NCBI GenBank assembly: GCA_024349245.1
Contig: JALDNG010000041.1
Coordinates: 6,965,501 to 7,029,500, forward strand
DNA length: 64,000 nt
Direction: 5' to 3'
DNA from: Neodontobutis hainanensis
Taxonomy: Eukaryota > Chordata > Actinopteri > Gobiiformes > Odontobutidae
Position numbers and translations under genes: made by a program. Below the pieces are notes generated by a model. That model was not told the origin of the DNA and did no database searches. It was given only the letters and a program-made list of their open reading frames with translations. Positions 42,751-55,441 of the stretch are shown here, one piece after another. Position 1 is the stretch's first letter, and every line of letters starts with the position of its first letter.

Positions 42751-45330
42751 CATAGTACTTATATAATGCCCGTAGAAGCTTTACATATTCATTATTCATT
42801 CACTGAATTGACTGACAGAGACGTGGTTATTCCTATTTTTTAAGAATGGGAAAAAGCTTTTATTTTCAAGCTATTGGCTAATTTCAGTACTCTCTCAATT
42901 TTCTAAAATAATGGAAAACATATTTGTCTCTAGTCTATGATAGTGGTGTCCAACACGACTGGATCTGCAATGGCCTAATGTGTTAGTTTGTTTTACAAGT
43001 GACTGAAATAGATGAATAAACTAACAAATACAGTATCAATTGTCACAGACAGAACTTGAAGTGTGCTTCTTAATTTGTGAAGCTGGGAGAGATAATATTT
43101 TTATTTGTGGAAATGTTAACTCATAAATGAAACTTTTGCTAAATTTTATGTAAATGTTCAGGCTATCGTTAAGCTAAATCCTCCCAAATGATCTGACAGT
43201 ATAGTTCTGTAAATCAATGACCAATCATAACCATTCATCTATGATTCATTATTCCACACAGTTGGTAACCAGAGCCCAGACTAACTGTATGTATAGCATG
43301 AGCAAATAATAACAATGTTTGACCAAGTCTATAATGAGATCAAACATTTAGATTGACAGACTAATACTGTGACACTGCTACAACACAAAAAGGTGAGAGG
43401 TTATCCAAGATTGCATTATTTCTGTCCCAAGTCCCACTTTGTCAGTCGATAGCTTTCTCTAAATGCATCGTGACCCTGACGACCTACAGACATGAAGGCA
43501 CCACATGAGCAAAGTTCACTGGACTTCCTTTTGACACTTTTGTTTGCATAATGCTACTGGCCTTTATTACCCATGATTACTTGTTAATGCAGTCATTTAC
43601 TGACAGACGTTTGTAATGTGTCAAAAAAGCCAGAAGAGGGAGTCCACAGAATATACATATTGCAACAGGAAGCTGCTACTGAGGCTTAGTGGCTGTAACG
43701 TCATCCAGTTATTCTCATGAAAAGAGTAACGACCAATAGAAACATCCACATTTAGGTAGATAATCCCGGTATCTGCTCACACCAGGTAGAGAGAGGTTCC
43801 TGTTTGAAATAATTTGATGACTCATAAATTATGGTCTGAGATAACAATCCTGTGAGGATGTCTGATGAATGGAGCCATAGCCACATTGACAGCAACATGA
43901 TGTAAGTGAAGATGTGTGGCAGAGGAAGGCGAGATAAGGAGAAGAGCTGACTGGCGGATGGAAACAAACTGATATGTAACTAACATTACAATATAATGGA
44001 TGGGCTTGATGCCAGACAAAACAGGCGACAAAAGAAACGGACAAATGGCCTCAGACAAAAAGGCAAGATGTGATTAAGTTGGATGGCCCAGAAAATGTTG
44101 TGCTGTCTGCACCATGTTCTATTATAACAAAGACAAATTTATAATGTGTCCTTTTATACTATATAGCCTACTATACTACATTTTTAGTATAGTGTCATTT
44201 TTGCTTTTTTTTTTTGCAGGCCATTACCAATTTCCTACAGCAGATATTTGTTCATCAGTGCCCATCAACTTTCACAAATATTTATTTTGATTTTAAAAAT
44301 GACTGAGTTAGAATTTCCTGGCAAATAAAAAAAAATCACCTTGAAAAATTAATCACCCATGATTAAATTTTGGATCCAGACCTAATGTTTCTGAAACACA
44401 GACCTCCCGCATAGCACTCAGAGACCAAGACAAGATGATATTTGGAATCTGAGACTGAATTGAGATCAAATTGAAAATTTTAAACACTACGAACCAATCC
44501 TCAATTACACTCTTTATGAGCAATATTCTTCTATTTATTCTATTTGGAGATAGAATTGGTCTGTCTGATGATTTTAATGGAAATGACAACAAATCAATCA
44601 AAATAAAAATAAAAGTCCATGTCCATGACTAAGACTAAGAAAAGTGTTCTTAGACAAAAATGAAATATTTAGCCTGAAGTAGCTACAACAAAGACATACA
44701 AGAAACCATTTAGGAAAGTCTTTTCAAAAGCACAATCCCCAGTTACTAATGGAGTTTTGAACTGTATTTGCCATCACATGATGACGACTGCAATGTTCTT
44801 TGTCTTATTCCGATGGAACACAAATAGCAAGAACAGTTTGAACATTTGTGTCCCTGAAGCTCTTACTGGTTGTTTTTGACCAATCTGTTAGAAGGTAATT
44901 ATGACAATTTGCTGCATTTGGTTCAACAGAAACACTTAATGAAAATGAGACATGTCTCATGGAAGTGTGAAGAGGTTAGAACTGGCCTGGTACTGGCAGT
45001 GAAGAGCTTTGATTATATGCTCTCTGTCCCCTTTTATAGTTACGTGATCAGTAGACCAGCTTTAGATAATAAGGCGTAAAGAGCACCTTATTTAACGTAA
45101 GGTCCTATTAAGAGTTTCAGTGTGTTTTCATCCCATATCAAGAACAATAAATATGTTTTTTTAAATTGATCAGGAGGATTAAATAATAAAAACAAAGAAC
45201 ACTATGCTAAGAATGATAGAAACAATATATGTGACTAAAATATAATTTAAAATAATCAAATAGCATTAGAATGTAAGAAAGCATGGTTTAAAATAACAAA
45301 AACTCAACATATTTGCATTGTAAGCATATT
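42051..45330. other. Intergenic region upstream of the cystatin-like gene
   Basis: 42060-42290 is GC-richer and could hold the gene's promoter. The rest is AT-rich with the ATA microsatellite and nothing else recognised. Confidence 0.7.
42703..42749 (+). repeat. ATA trinucleotide microsatellite, about 16 units
   Basis: An uninterrupted run of 47 nt, likely polymorphic. Sits between the cystatin-like gene and the fold-back element. Confidence 0.97.
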
Positions 45331-46460
45331 TACGGAGCCCCTCTGGTCTCACTATGTAAAAAAAATATATGTATGTAACTAAGTCGTGGCCACGAGATAC
45401 GCTAAGTCGTGGCCACGAGATAAGTAAATATGAATAAATATAATAGGAGAATGCACAATGGAGCAGCTTTTCTCCCGAAAGCATGCACGCTAACTCTGCC
45501 ACCCATAAGGCTCATACATACAGCCAAATAGAGGTACCGTGACCTAAGCCTACAACGCCCTCTGCTAACGTTTTATCGTAGGCTACACAGACATGCTTTT
45601 CCAAAATGTCAAACACTTCAATAAATAATTAATAAACCAGTCTGCACACTACTATAGACTATCTTAAAATCATAATCAGAAATACTTTATTGATCTTTAT
45701 TGATATCGATAACCCAGGGGACAATTGTTGTGTCACAGTTGATGTGCACATCAAGACATTTAAAGAAATATAAATAATAATATAAGTTGGTAAATAAACA
45801 AGTAGCCTATATACATGTAAAAAGTATAAATATATGCTATAAAATATAAATAAGAGTTATAAAGGACCATGGATATGCAGCCTACAAGATTTACATTACT
45901 GTATTAACAGAATTTAATTGATTGTGATGAACAGTACTAGTAAATAAATAGAACTGCAGCAAACTATATTACACTGAATATTAAAACAGATAATATTGCA
46001 CAGAATGTGAAGTATTACAGTGCACTAAAGTACAGGGTCTATTTAAATAACAAAGGTTATCGATATCAATAAAGATCAATAAAGTATTTCTGATTATGAT
46101 TTTAAGATAGTCTACAGTAGTGTGCAGACTGGTTTATTAATTATTTATTGAAGTGTTTGACATTTTGGAAAAGCATGTCTGTGTAGCCTACGATAAAACG
46201 TTAGCAGAGGGCGTTGTAGGCTTAGGTCACGGTACCTCTATTTGGCTGTATGTATGAGCCTTATGGGTGGCAAAGTTAGCGTGCATGCTTTCGGGAGAAA
46301 AGCTGCTCCATTGTGCATTCTCCTTTTATATTCATTCATATTTACTTATCTCGTGGCCACGACTTAGCGTATCTCGTGGCCACGACTTAGCTTATCTCGT
46401 GGCCACGACTTAGTAACATATATTTTTTTTTTTACATAGTGAGACCAGAGGGGCTCCGTA
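45331..46460. mobile_element. Fold-back element with about 0.4-kb inverted arms
   Basis: The left arm 45331-45714 and right arm 46055-46460 are reverse complements with only scattered mismatches and small indels, around a 340-bp A/T-rich centre. Outer ends read TACGGAGCCCCTCTGGTCTC. CATATT stands directly outside both ends (45325-45330, 46461-46466), a possible 6-bp target duplication. The palindrome TCGTGGCCACGA recurs inside: two copies in the left arm (45384, 45407) and three in the right (46351, 46374, 46397), 23 bp apart. No transposase is encoded. The superfamily is not established. Confidence 0.85.
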
Positions 46461-46849
46461 CATATTAACAATGTTGAAAGTAATGTACAAAGAAGCTACT
46501 AGATCACCAGCAAGATATCCAGCTGAGAAAATGAACATTACTGTGTTCATACATACAGCTCCTCCTGATAAATTATGGATAATATTTTAATTACAGGGGA
46601 TATATAGCAGGTATTAAAGGGGCTAGAGTGGCGTATTACGCATCTTAGTGCTTAAATCTTCCATTTAAAGCCAGGGAGCCATTATTTTAAAGCTACATGT
46701 TTTAAAAGGTGAAAAGGTTTAGCTTTAAATGTATTTCCAAATTTTGCATTGGCAGGAATAAATTCTGTTTTGACATAGTTACAGAATAAAACAATATTTT
46801 CATTTAATACTTAATAGTCTCATGATGACCCACAGAGCTACAACACTAA

Positions 46850-47092
46850 CAGCTCAGACTCTAAACTCTCCTTCCGGTCTCTTGATTGACAGCCGGCTCC
46901 TCCAACCAGGCCGCGGGCGCCAGTTGTGGCCGCCCCTTCGCTCCCGCCTCCTTCTTGTCCGAATGAGTTGCTCTCTTGCCCCGCTAGTCCGTGTGTAGTC
47001 TGTCCCTGGAGCCGAAGAACCGCTCGAAAACCTCACAACCATGGAAGGCGACAATATAATAATGACAGTTTGACCGTGGGCTATTCTCCAAG
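46850..47092 (+). promoter_or_regulatory. CpG-rich promoter and noncoding first exon of an unidentified plus-strand gene
   Basis: GC and CpG density rise sharply between about 46860 and 47230 in an AT-rich region, with GC-box-like CCGCCCC and CCCGCC elements. At 47092 the sequence TCTCCAAG meets a perfect donor GTAAGTTT. Two short frames inside it close before the donor: ATG at 46964 (11 codons) and ATG at 47041 (10 codons). The exon is therefore probably untranslated, with short uORFs. No downstream coding exon was recognised to 64000. Confidence 0.6.
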
Positions 47093-48038
47093 GTAAGTTT
47101 GTTGAGCTACGCTTTGTTTTGAACGGAATTAGCGGCTACGAGAGCGTCGTGTGGTGTGTGGGGTAAAAGTTTATCCGCTTCGCCACACGGGACGGGACGG
47201 GAGGGAACAGAGGCAACGTTACTCATTGTGGGATGTCTCACGCTGCTAGCTGTGTGTTGGTTCCTCGATAGCATCCACAACATCTTATCAACCTGTTCGG
47301 TAGACTTTGTTTTTGCTTAAAGGCTTACGCTTGTTGTCTTCTTGTCACGTTGTGAACCTTTTATTGTGTCTTTTCATAGGGTTAAAGGAGAGTCATGATG
47401 TAGTGTCCTAATTTATTAATAACTTGCTAGAGCTGTTTTTTTTTCTACTTAAAGGGGTAGTTCTTGGAGGTTGTAGTTGTCCTGCATTGGTAAATGACGT
47501 TTTGTCTTTATTTTGACGTGAAAACGTGCTCTGAACTTGAACTGCTCTTACTATTGTAGACTAATTGTCTTGTTTTTCCTGGTTTTGGCTGATAATGTTG
47601 TTCAAAATATTATATGGGGATCTTTTTTAAGTTATTTGCCGTGTTAGACCAAGGCTGGAATATTTGACATCAATTTGACAATTACAGTTAAAATGACTGT
47701 ATACTACTATATTAATTAAATATTAAATATAATTAATTTAAACTTTAAAGGCCTAGTTACAAAACTGACAAAAATGTTTTTTTTTGAACAAAATGCCCAG
47801 TAGGCAACTAGTTTGACAAATCTAAATTGTTCTCCAGATACATTTACTTTTGGTTAAACAGTTTTATAAATGAGCAAATCTAGGCTAAAACGTTAGGCTA
47901 CCTCTAAGCTAATAGGTACAAGAACTCACAAACTTGGGCTTCGACTCCACCTTAGAAAAGTCTTTCACTAGCATTGTATTTGAACTCTAGGAAGGTAAAT
48001 CTGTATTAAATAATAATAATGAAAATGAGTTATTTGAA

Positions 48039-48350
48039 TTGGAAAAAAAAAGCTTTGTTGCTGTTGACACCTGCATCAAGGTCAAAGCTTTGCTCTTGGT
48101 CTACAAGAACACTACTGGTTCTGCACCCTCATATCTTCACTCGCTAATACAGACTTATGTTCCTGCCAGATCCCTGCACTTTGCAAATGAACAACGTCTG
48201 GTGGTACCATCCAAAAAAAATAAAAATCACTCTTGCGTACTTTCTCTGAATTGGTGAATGATCTACCTGCTCCTACAAGATCAGCAGATTCTGTAGCCAT
48301 CTTTTAAAACACTTGAAAACACATCTCTTCCATTAACACCTGACTGACAA
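48039..48350 (+). pseudogene. Non-LTR retrotransposon fragment (end of ORF2)
   Basis: Frame VKALLLVYKNTTGSAPSYLH followed by PARSLHFANEQRLVVPSKK resembles the conserved C-terminal region after the reverse transcriptase in fish LINEs (LLLVYK..NG.AP.YL, P.R.LRS). It is then frameshifted and stops, ending with the FK..LKTHL-like region. Short and dead. Confidence 0.62.
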
Positions 48351-48955
48351 ACACTGAATTCTACTTCCTTTCTATCCCTTTTCTTTATAATTTATAAATA
48401 AAAAACCTTCCTGTCCATAGCTTTGTATACTGTAAATGTTAAATCTGACATTGATAACATTACTAGAGTTAGTAATGTTATTGGCATTAGTTCTAGTGCT
48501 TTTGTCTGTGAACAGTTCTGTTTGCTCATATTCTGACCTTCGGAATTTAAAGCACGTGAACACAAGCAAGCCGTAAAAACACAACTTTCAATCATAGAAC
48601 AATGGAATTTTCAAGGTCGACATGAACACCACATAACATAAGTTTTACAGTTAAATTAATTCTTAGCTGAAGCTGTTAGTTAGCCACCTTACCTCTAACT
48701 CAGAACTTACACTTGTTACCAATGGCGACAATCAGTATCACCTGTTGAACTAAAAGACTAATCACCTGTGTGCAACAGCTGACTTTACTAACTGAAGTTT
48801 TAAAACCAGCCTCACAGTTTCTTTGCGGCTGATTTTTCACTTCTCAGACACAGAAACACACTTGGCAAGTTCACAGGGAACCAAACTTATTAGTCACCCA
48901 GAGGCACTTGTTGATGAGATAAACAGAGTTAACCTTCACTCTCATCGCTTGTCTT

Positions 48956-51611
48956 TAAGCATGTAACGATTCACTGAACTCGCGATGCGATACGATTCAC
49001 GATACTGGTTTCACGATACGATTTTCTCACGATTGTTTGTACAAAATGAGATTTAAGAAAGATAAATGAAAAAGTTTGCTTTTATTATTTCAATCTCACT
49101 CAGACAAAATGCTGTACATTTCTTTCTAAAACTGAAATATCTTTGTCAAATAACAAAACTAAATTGAAATATAAAAGCAAATCCCAAATAAAATAAATAC
49201 AAATAAAATAAATCTTTTCATATAAACAAACTAAGGCTTTGCCAGTGCTCTTTCCTAGCCTAGAATCTTTTTTTTTTTTTTTTTACATGTTTTTTTTAAG
49301 AAATATCAGCATATCCACATTTTCTGGGCAAAGCTGAGATCTCTGCACATTAACAATGTCCCCTGCTGATGAAAAAACCCTTTCACTAGGGACAGAGGTG
49401 GCTGGTGTGGAGAGATATGCTTTTGCTATACTGGATAGCAGTGGGTATAACCTAGCATTCTCTTTCCACCACTTGAGTGGACAGCTATTGAGGGAAATGG
49501 ATGTTTCAGCTCTGTACTTATTCATTTCTGCATCAATCTGACTGATGTGCTGTGCAACTGGTTCATCGAAAGTCCCTCCAAGGAGATCTTCCAATGCCGT
49601 TTTCTTGGAAGGAGGTTGTTTCAGCTCTGCTCCTGCTCTGTCTGTCTGGTCAAGAGGCTGCTCTGCTGCAGGGGGGTGACCACTGGCACCTTCTTCGCCC
49701 TCATCCTGCACAGAGGAATAGCAGAAATAAAAAGACTAAGTAAAATCTAAGTACAACATTGACAGGGGTTTCACATTGTTATAAAGGCAAGATTTTAATA
49801 TCGTTTGTTATAATTTGTATCATTAATACTCAGTTTACACAAACACATTTAGAAACACATTTAGAAAAATATGCCATAATAAACAAATGATTTAATAGAA
49901 ATCAATTTAAAGATAGTAAAATAAATACAATTTAGAAAAAGAGTAAAATAAATAAATAAAATACCTGGTTCTGCAACATCAGTACAGCTTTCTCCTTCAG
50001 TCTGTGGAATACATCATCGCGTTTGTCTGTCTCTAGATGAGGCAGAGCCCGAATCTGGGGTCTAATGCGGTGCACTCCAGCAGGTGGTTGTACTCTGAAG
50101 TGTATCTGTTGCAAAGGTTGTTCAGTATAGCTCTCTTTATGTTGCTCACAGTGGGGGAATCTTCTTCGTTGGATGCCATGTTATGCTCGATCATATGCTT
50201 TAAGGGCACAATGAGAGACACAGTGGGGTTTTTTTCGTCACACAGCACAGTGGTGGCCGTTTTGAGTGGCTTTAGAAGCTTCACTATGTCCTCCGCATCA
50301 CGGATGTCTGAGCCATCCAAAGTATCAATGTCACGGACATTTCGTCGAACGTCGTTGCTCAGTAGAGTTGCTGTCACAGCCGCTTGCTGTTCGAGATAGC
50401 GTTCGATCATATCCAGACTGCTGTTCCAGCGCGTAGCGACATCGATGATTAGCTTATGCGGTGGCAGCTCCAGCTGTGTCTGTTTGGCTGCGAGCGCAGC
50501 TGTGGCTGTGGAGCTTCGGTGAAAAAAGGCAGCAATACGCCTCACTCTGCCCAACAAACGGCTCACGCGGGGCACACTCAAACCCGCTTGGCTGGCTAAG
50601 TTCAAAGTGTGGGCAAAACACCTGACATGGGGGGCCAGCCCAGCCTCTCTGACAGCAACATCCATATTCCTCGCGTTGTCCGTGACCACAGCAATTCCAT
50701 GGTTGGCCTTTTGCAGCCCCCATTCACTCACAGCTGATTTTAAAACTTCAGCAATATTAGCTCCGGTGTGTGTTTCGAACAATGGGCGAGTTTGGAGAAC
50801 AAAATTAACCATCTCCCACTCACTGGTTATCACATGGGCTGTGACCGTAAGATAACTCTGGGTAGCCCTGGAGGTCCAGCCGTCGGTTGTAATTGATACA
50901 CTATATGCTTCTCTGAGAGTCTCAATTACCTTAGATTTTGTTTCCCTGTAAAGCGCTGGCATGACAGTCTTGCTAAAGTGAGGGCGTGATGGGATGGTGT
51001 ATTTGGGCTCCAATTCGTTGACGAGTAGCCTAAATCCTTCATTTTCTACGACAGAAAACGGCCTCATATCTTTTGCCATGAAAACGCCGATACACCTTGT
51101 GATCTCTTTGGCTCGCACTCGTCGCTGCGAGTGGGGCTGCAAATCCGCCGGTCAGTGTGGTTTGGCCCACTAACAGGTTTTTACGTGCAGCCGGCGGTGA
51201 CTGGAGCTTCTCACGGTGGTGACGGTTTGTATGCTGCATCATGTTTGTTGTGCTATTGGTGTATATTAATATCTTCTTGCAGTATCTGCACACAGTTTTT
51301 GTTTTGTCCGTTACCACCTCACCGCTTTCATTTTTAATCTTCGGAAAGCCAAAATGCCGCCACACATCCGATTTGAATGAGGTTGGTGCATCCTCAATAT
51401 CAACGTCATCCACACTTGCCGCCGCCATTTTTGCTACTGCTAGTTACAGCTTGTTCGCGCCTTCAAAGCGAGGTCAAAATATAGGCTACTACTTCAGCGC
51501 ACCCTGCTGGTTAAAACGTGTATCGCGATTCGTTTAACATCTCAACCGACACGAATCGTCACATATTATTATCGATTTTCAACCGACTCGGAGTGCATCG
51601 TTACATCCCTA
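48956..51611 (-). mobile_element. hAT-superfamily DNA transposon, nearly full length, 8-bp target duplication
   Basis: 2656 bp bounded by CTTGTCTT at 48948-48955 and 51612-51619. Terminal inverted repeats begin TAAGCATGTAACGAT on the left and TAGGGATGTAACGAT on the right (reverse complement). Subterminal CACGATACGAT repeats lie near the left end and related CGATTCG blocks near the right. The interior carries a BED-finger transposase on the minus strand. The clean duplication suggests one insertion without later rearrangement; the transposase is damaged. Confidence 0.93.
49283..51428 (-). pseudogene. hAT transposase (BED finger, RNase H-like core, dimerisation domain), two frameshifts
   Basis: Three reading frames in order. 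51428-51039 holds a BED zinc finger (VWRHFGF, CRYCKK, MMQHTNRHH). 51142-50033 holds the catalytic core (SITTDGWTSRATQSYLTVTA, VVTDNARNM, CFAHTLNLA, DVATRWNSS). 49711-49283 holds the hAT C-terminal dimerisation domain (CPLKWWKENARLYPLLSSIA, SVPSERVFSSAGDI). The first and second frames meet out of phase near 51110. The second breaks near 50055, where the next frame continues ALPHLETDKRDD. A donor GTATTTT near 49964 and acceptor TCTGTGCAG near 49709 would splice the third part in. Each break looks like a single-base deletion. Resembles ZBED-type hAT transposases. Confidence 0.88.
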
Positions 51612-51619
51612 CTTGTCTT

Positions 51620-52420
51620 TGTATATTTATGTGGACAGTTCCACATCCGGGACAGTAGTGAAGTTTAAGACAGGGAGCTGGAAAGCGGAGGAAAGAGACA
51701 GTGGGTCAGGTCCCACTTTAGATTGCCTTATGTTGCCTTAAGTTCAAAGGGTGATTGTGCCTTTTTAAATAGAGGCTGCGAGGAATGCAACCAGCAAAAA
51801 GTCAAGACCTGGGGGCATGATTGGAGAGGCACAGGTAGGTAAGAAGAACAGAAGCGACTTTTCTTTTTTTTCTTTCTCAGTGGAAAGCAAAATTGTTGTT
51901 CAATGGTGAAGGTGTCATATTAAGATAGCACTTTATTGGTGATAAATGTCTGATTTTTTATGAATCTGTTTTTATGTATTTATTGCTCTGGCTTTTTATC
52001 CAAGTTGTCTTTCACTGTTTTCGTTTTGTTGATTAGTATGTCTTTGTGTACCGCAAAGCAATTTTCCCATTGGGACAATAAAAACAAGTTAAGTTGATGT
52101 TCTGCTATGGTACAATGAAAATAAAAGTTGCACTATGGGAAATGAAATAAATGTAGGTCAGGGTTAGTGGCAAACTTTGCCACCAGTGATAGAATTAGAG
52201 ACATCAGTTTTGTGTTTATCAACGTGGCAGCCATGATGGTTTAAAGGGTGCATACATGGCCACAGAACTGATTTAGCATTGATAAATTATATTTTAAATT
52301 AGTGTTTCCAACCGAAAGATAATCACTTCAGGTGCTAGCTGCTCGGATTCATCAATATACACTTTATGTATTTTCCCAAAATGCCCCAGTAACCTTATTT
52401 TCTTTTCCCGTAAGGAGCAA
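51620..52420. other. Noncoding stretch between hAT and hairpin MITE
   Basis: No coding signal. CCCATTGGGACAATAAAAACAA-like sequence at about 52065 resembles the tail of a fish retroposon, but no body was identified. Confidence 0.55.
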
Positions 52421-52924
52421 GATAAAACAACAATTAGCACAGCTCAGCCAATAAACTGTGATTACCTGAACAGTAGTATGACCAGTTGGATTTGAGCACC
52501 CTTTGTTTTCCAATTAGACCAATACTTTTAGTGACATCTGCTACACATAATTGCCCGTGAGTACGGTGGTCCAGAGAGCTCAACAAAATACAAAAGCCAA
52601 AACACACTTTACAAAAGAAACTGCCACACTACATTATAACAACAGCTGGACCAGAAATAGCCAAACAACAATAACCACACATTAAATCCACATTAACGCG
52701 AAAAATGTTTTTGTAATGATGTATGGTTAATGTTATTGTAAATCCGTTTGGCAGTTTCTTTTTGTAAAGTGTGTTTTGGCTTTTGTATTTTTTTTAAGGT
52801 TTCTGGGCCACCGCACTCATAGGCAAATAAGTGCAGCAGATGTCACTGAAAGTATTGGTCTAATTGGAAAAACAAAGGGCGCTCAAGTCCCTCTGAGCTG
52901 AGCTGCGCTAATTGTTGTTTTATC
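52421..52924. mobile_element. Hairpin MITE, about 0.5 kb, near-perfect palindrome
   Basis: The left end GATAAAACAACAATTAGC and the right end (reverse complement) match, and similarity continues through most of both halves to a centre near 52690. Shared blocks include CAATTAGACCAATACTTT and AAAACACACTTTACAAAA. Indels make the inner part less regular. There is no coding capacity, and I could not find a target duplication. Confidence 0.78.
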
Positions 52925-55427
52925 TCGGGATGTCTGTGGAGAGATGAGCAGAAAACACAACACACAACTCCCTGCTGCTCTCTGGCAACTCCCAGCAGTG
53001 TTGACTTACCAGTCTGTCTCCATCAGGAAGATCTCAACTTTTGGCCAGTGTTACTCCTGTGACTAAATGCACATGAGTAAGACTTGTTGCTCATCAGTAT
53101 GATATGGTTTGATTCAAATACAGGGGCTGAAATGATGATGGAACTCTAAAAATACTGCGTGTGAAGATGTATGTCACTTTGTGGATACAAACAAGCAATG
53201 TCTAAAAAAGGTAAAGGAAATCAAAAGAGCTTTGGTTCCTGAGAGGAGTACAGTGTTGTCATTATAGAGGGCTGTAAAGTGTACCGTAGGGCGGGAATGT
53301 TGGAGGGGTAAGTTATGCAACACATCAAAGTCTGACTTCTGGAGAGCATATGTTGGATAAAGCGGAGATATTCTTTAAAATGTGAACATGTTGAACAATT
53401 TTTGTCTATATCTCTAGATCTATGCAGTTTGGTTGGACATTAAACAAAAGATAGGTCTTTGCAACATGCAGTGTGAACCAGTTCAGTAGCCTATGTAAGT
53501 TTAATAGATGGCGTGCATGTCAATTCACACACACTCTGTCTTCTTATTTACTCTCACACAGTTGTATAAGAACTTGTATGGAATATACATAATGTGCTAG
53601 AAGCTTGTCAGTTTGTATGGAACAACATTAAGCAGTTTTAAATGGGACAGTGGCTTGTATGTTTATTTGCTGTGTTGCTCATTAAAACATAATTGGGGTA
53701 AAAGACAAACTGCAGGGCTGCTGACATGAGGAGAACATGCATGGTAATCGAATCTGCTATGAGGCAGGAGTGCTAACCACAATATTTTACTGAAAAAATT
53801 TGTTAATGCATTTAATTCTTAATTGTGTAAATAAACATAAATATTTGAATTTGAATGAAAATTTGAATTTGAATTTGGAAATCCGGCTGTTGTGCCCAAA
53901 CAGTTTCTGCTTTGGTGCAATCTGATCTGTTCAAATTTATGTGGTTTGGCTCCGGCATTTGGCAAAAATAGAATTGCTGCATATCAGTGCGGACTGGAGC
54001 GAACTGGGGCGTGGCGGTGCAGTGAAAATTGGGGGTAATGTCAAGCCCTAAATGTCACAGAAAAAACATAATATCAGTGCTTAATAAAAATCAAACTAGT
54101 AAAACTGAACAATGGGAAACATACCACTGAGCTTTAGAGCAGAGTTATTTGCAAAGATGACTCAAAACATAAACCACATTTACCCAATTACTTTTTAAAC
54201 TCCTAGCACCCTCCAGCTTAAGACTTTTATCATATTACTAAAATTGTTTGTTGACATCTATTCCATTAGAGTTCCGTAAGTAATGCTTCTCTGATTTTCA
54301 CCTCCTCGCACCTCGCTAGAGTTGGAGAAAGGTACTTCAATCCAGTTTGCTTTCTGCTTTGCCTGATTCCCAGTAGACATCTCTCGCTGGCAGGCCAACC
54401 TCAGCGCTAACTCGAGCCAAAAACCACATGCGCACAAGGACAGCCCAGGCTCCACGCGGACCTCGTCCCAGACTCATGCATGCACATATACAGCGCTGAC
54501 GGGCCTTACATTTTTGCACGATCTGGTGCTTTGAGCACACATACACATATAATCACAAGCACACACAGCCCAAATTGGTTCCAAGCCTCCGTACTCATTC
54601 TCCACACTCATATTTCACTAGTCACTCACTGAGGGCCCATGGCAATCAACTTTAAATTAAAGACAAGGCTGCTCCAAGAAGCCGAGCTGCCTGCCAGGTC
54701 TGAGGCCATACTTTTCTTGGTCTGTGAGAGACAGAGATGCAGAAAGAGCCAGCTATTGATATTAAACCAACTTTCAGTGAGAGGCCTTGGTTGGGGCACT
54801 TCTTCATGCTTCTGTTTATTTTAATCACAGTATGACTTCTCCAGACCTTATGGACCTTTTATGGGCTTTCTGTGGAGGACTTCTTTTAATCATTCTAAAC
54901 ACACTTTATACAGATTTGCTCTTCAACTGATGGTCTACATATGCTGCATTGAACACAATATGTCAAAAAGTGCTGCAGCTTAAGTTGGGATTGAAAACAC
55001 GTCTTTTGGGAAGTGTCTGATGATGAAAAATGATTTGATTTGATTTTACCTAAAGTTCATCAAATTAAAAGCATTTTATTTGCTTTATTTCATTTGACAA
55101 TATATAATCTAGTGTGTGTTAGGGCTGCAACTATTATTCAACGTAATAGCCAACGCTGATTTTTGTTGTTGTCTTTACCAAAGAAAAGCAAGGTATTTAC
55201 CAGGTTTAATATCCCTTTATACCTGCAGCGTGCTACAGGAAGTGTAGAGTAAAGTGTGCCCTCAGGGAGTGCACTCAGTCAAATGAAGAAGAGCTCAAAA
55301 AACAGCACAGACTGAAGAAGTTGTCATGTCCCTGCTGCAGCCGAACACAGACTTTTAAAACACTGAGCCCTGAGAGATGCCCTGGACTCACATGTTTTAG
55401 AGTTAAGTTAGCGCTATTACTACTCAC
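52925..55427. other. Noncoding stretch
   Basis: Contains a short direct repeat of TTGAATTTGAAT near 53840-53875. Several frames at 54250-54830 lack gene-like features. Nothing else recognised. Confidence 0.65.
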
Positions 55428-55441
55428 ATGAACGGCTTCTG

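Noticed and set aside
50033..51142. Longest open frame (369 residues) as a domesticated ZBED-type host gene
   Set aside because: It lies inside an element with matching terminal repeats and target duplication, and the BED finger and C-terminal part are out of frame, so a dead transposon copy is the simpler reading.
54258..54546. Overlapping minus-strand frames of 65-69 residues
   Set aside because: Cys/Arg-rich shadow-like frames without domain or splice support.
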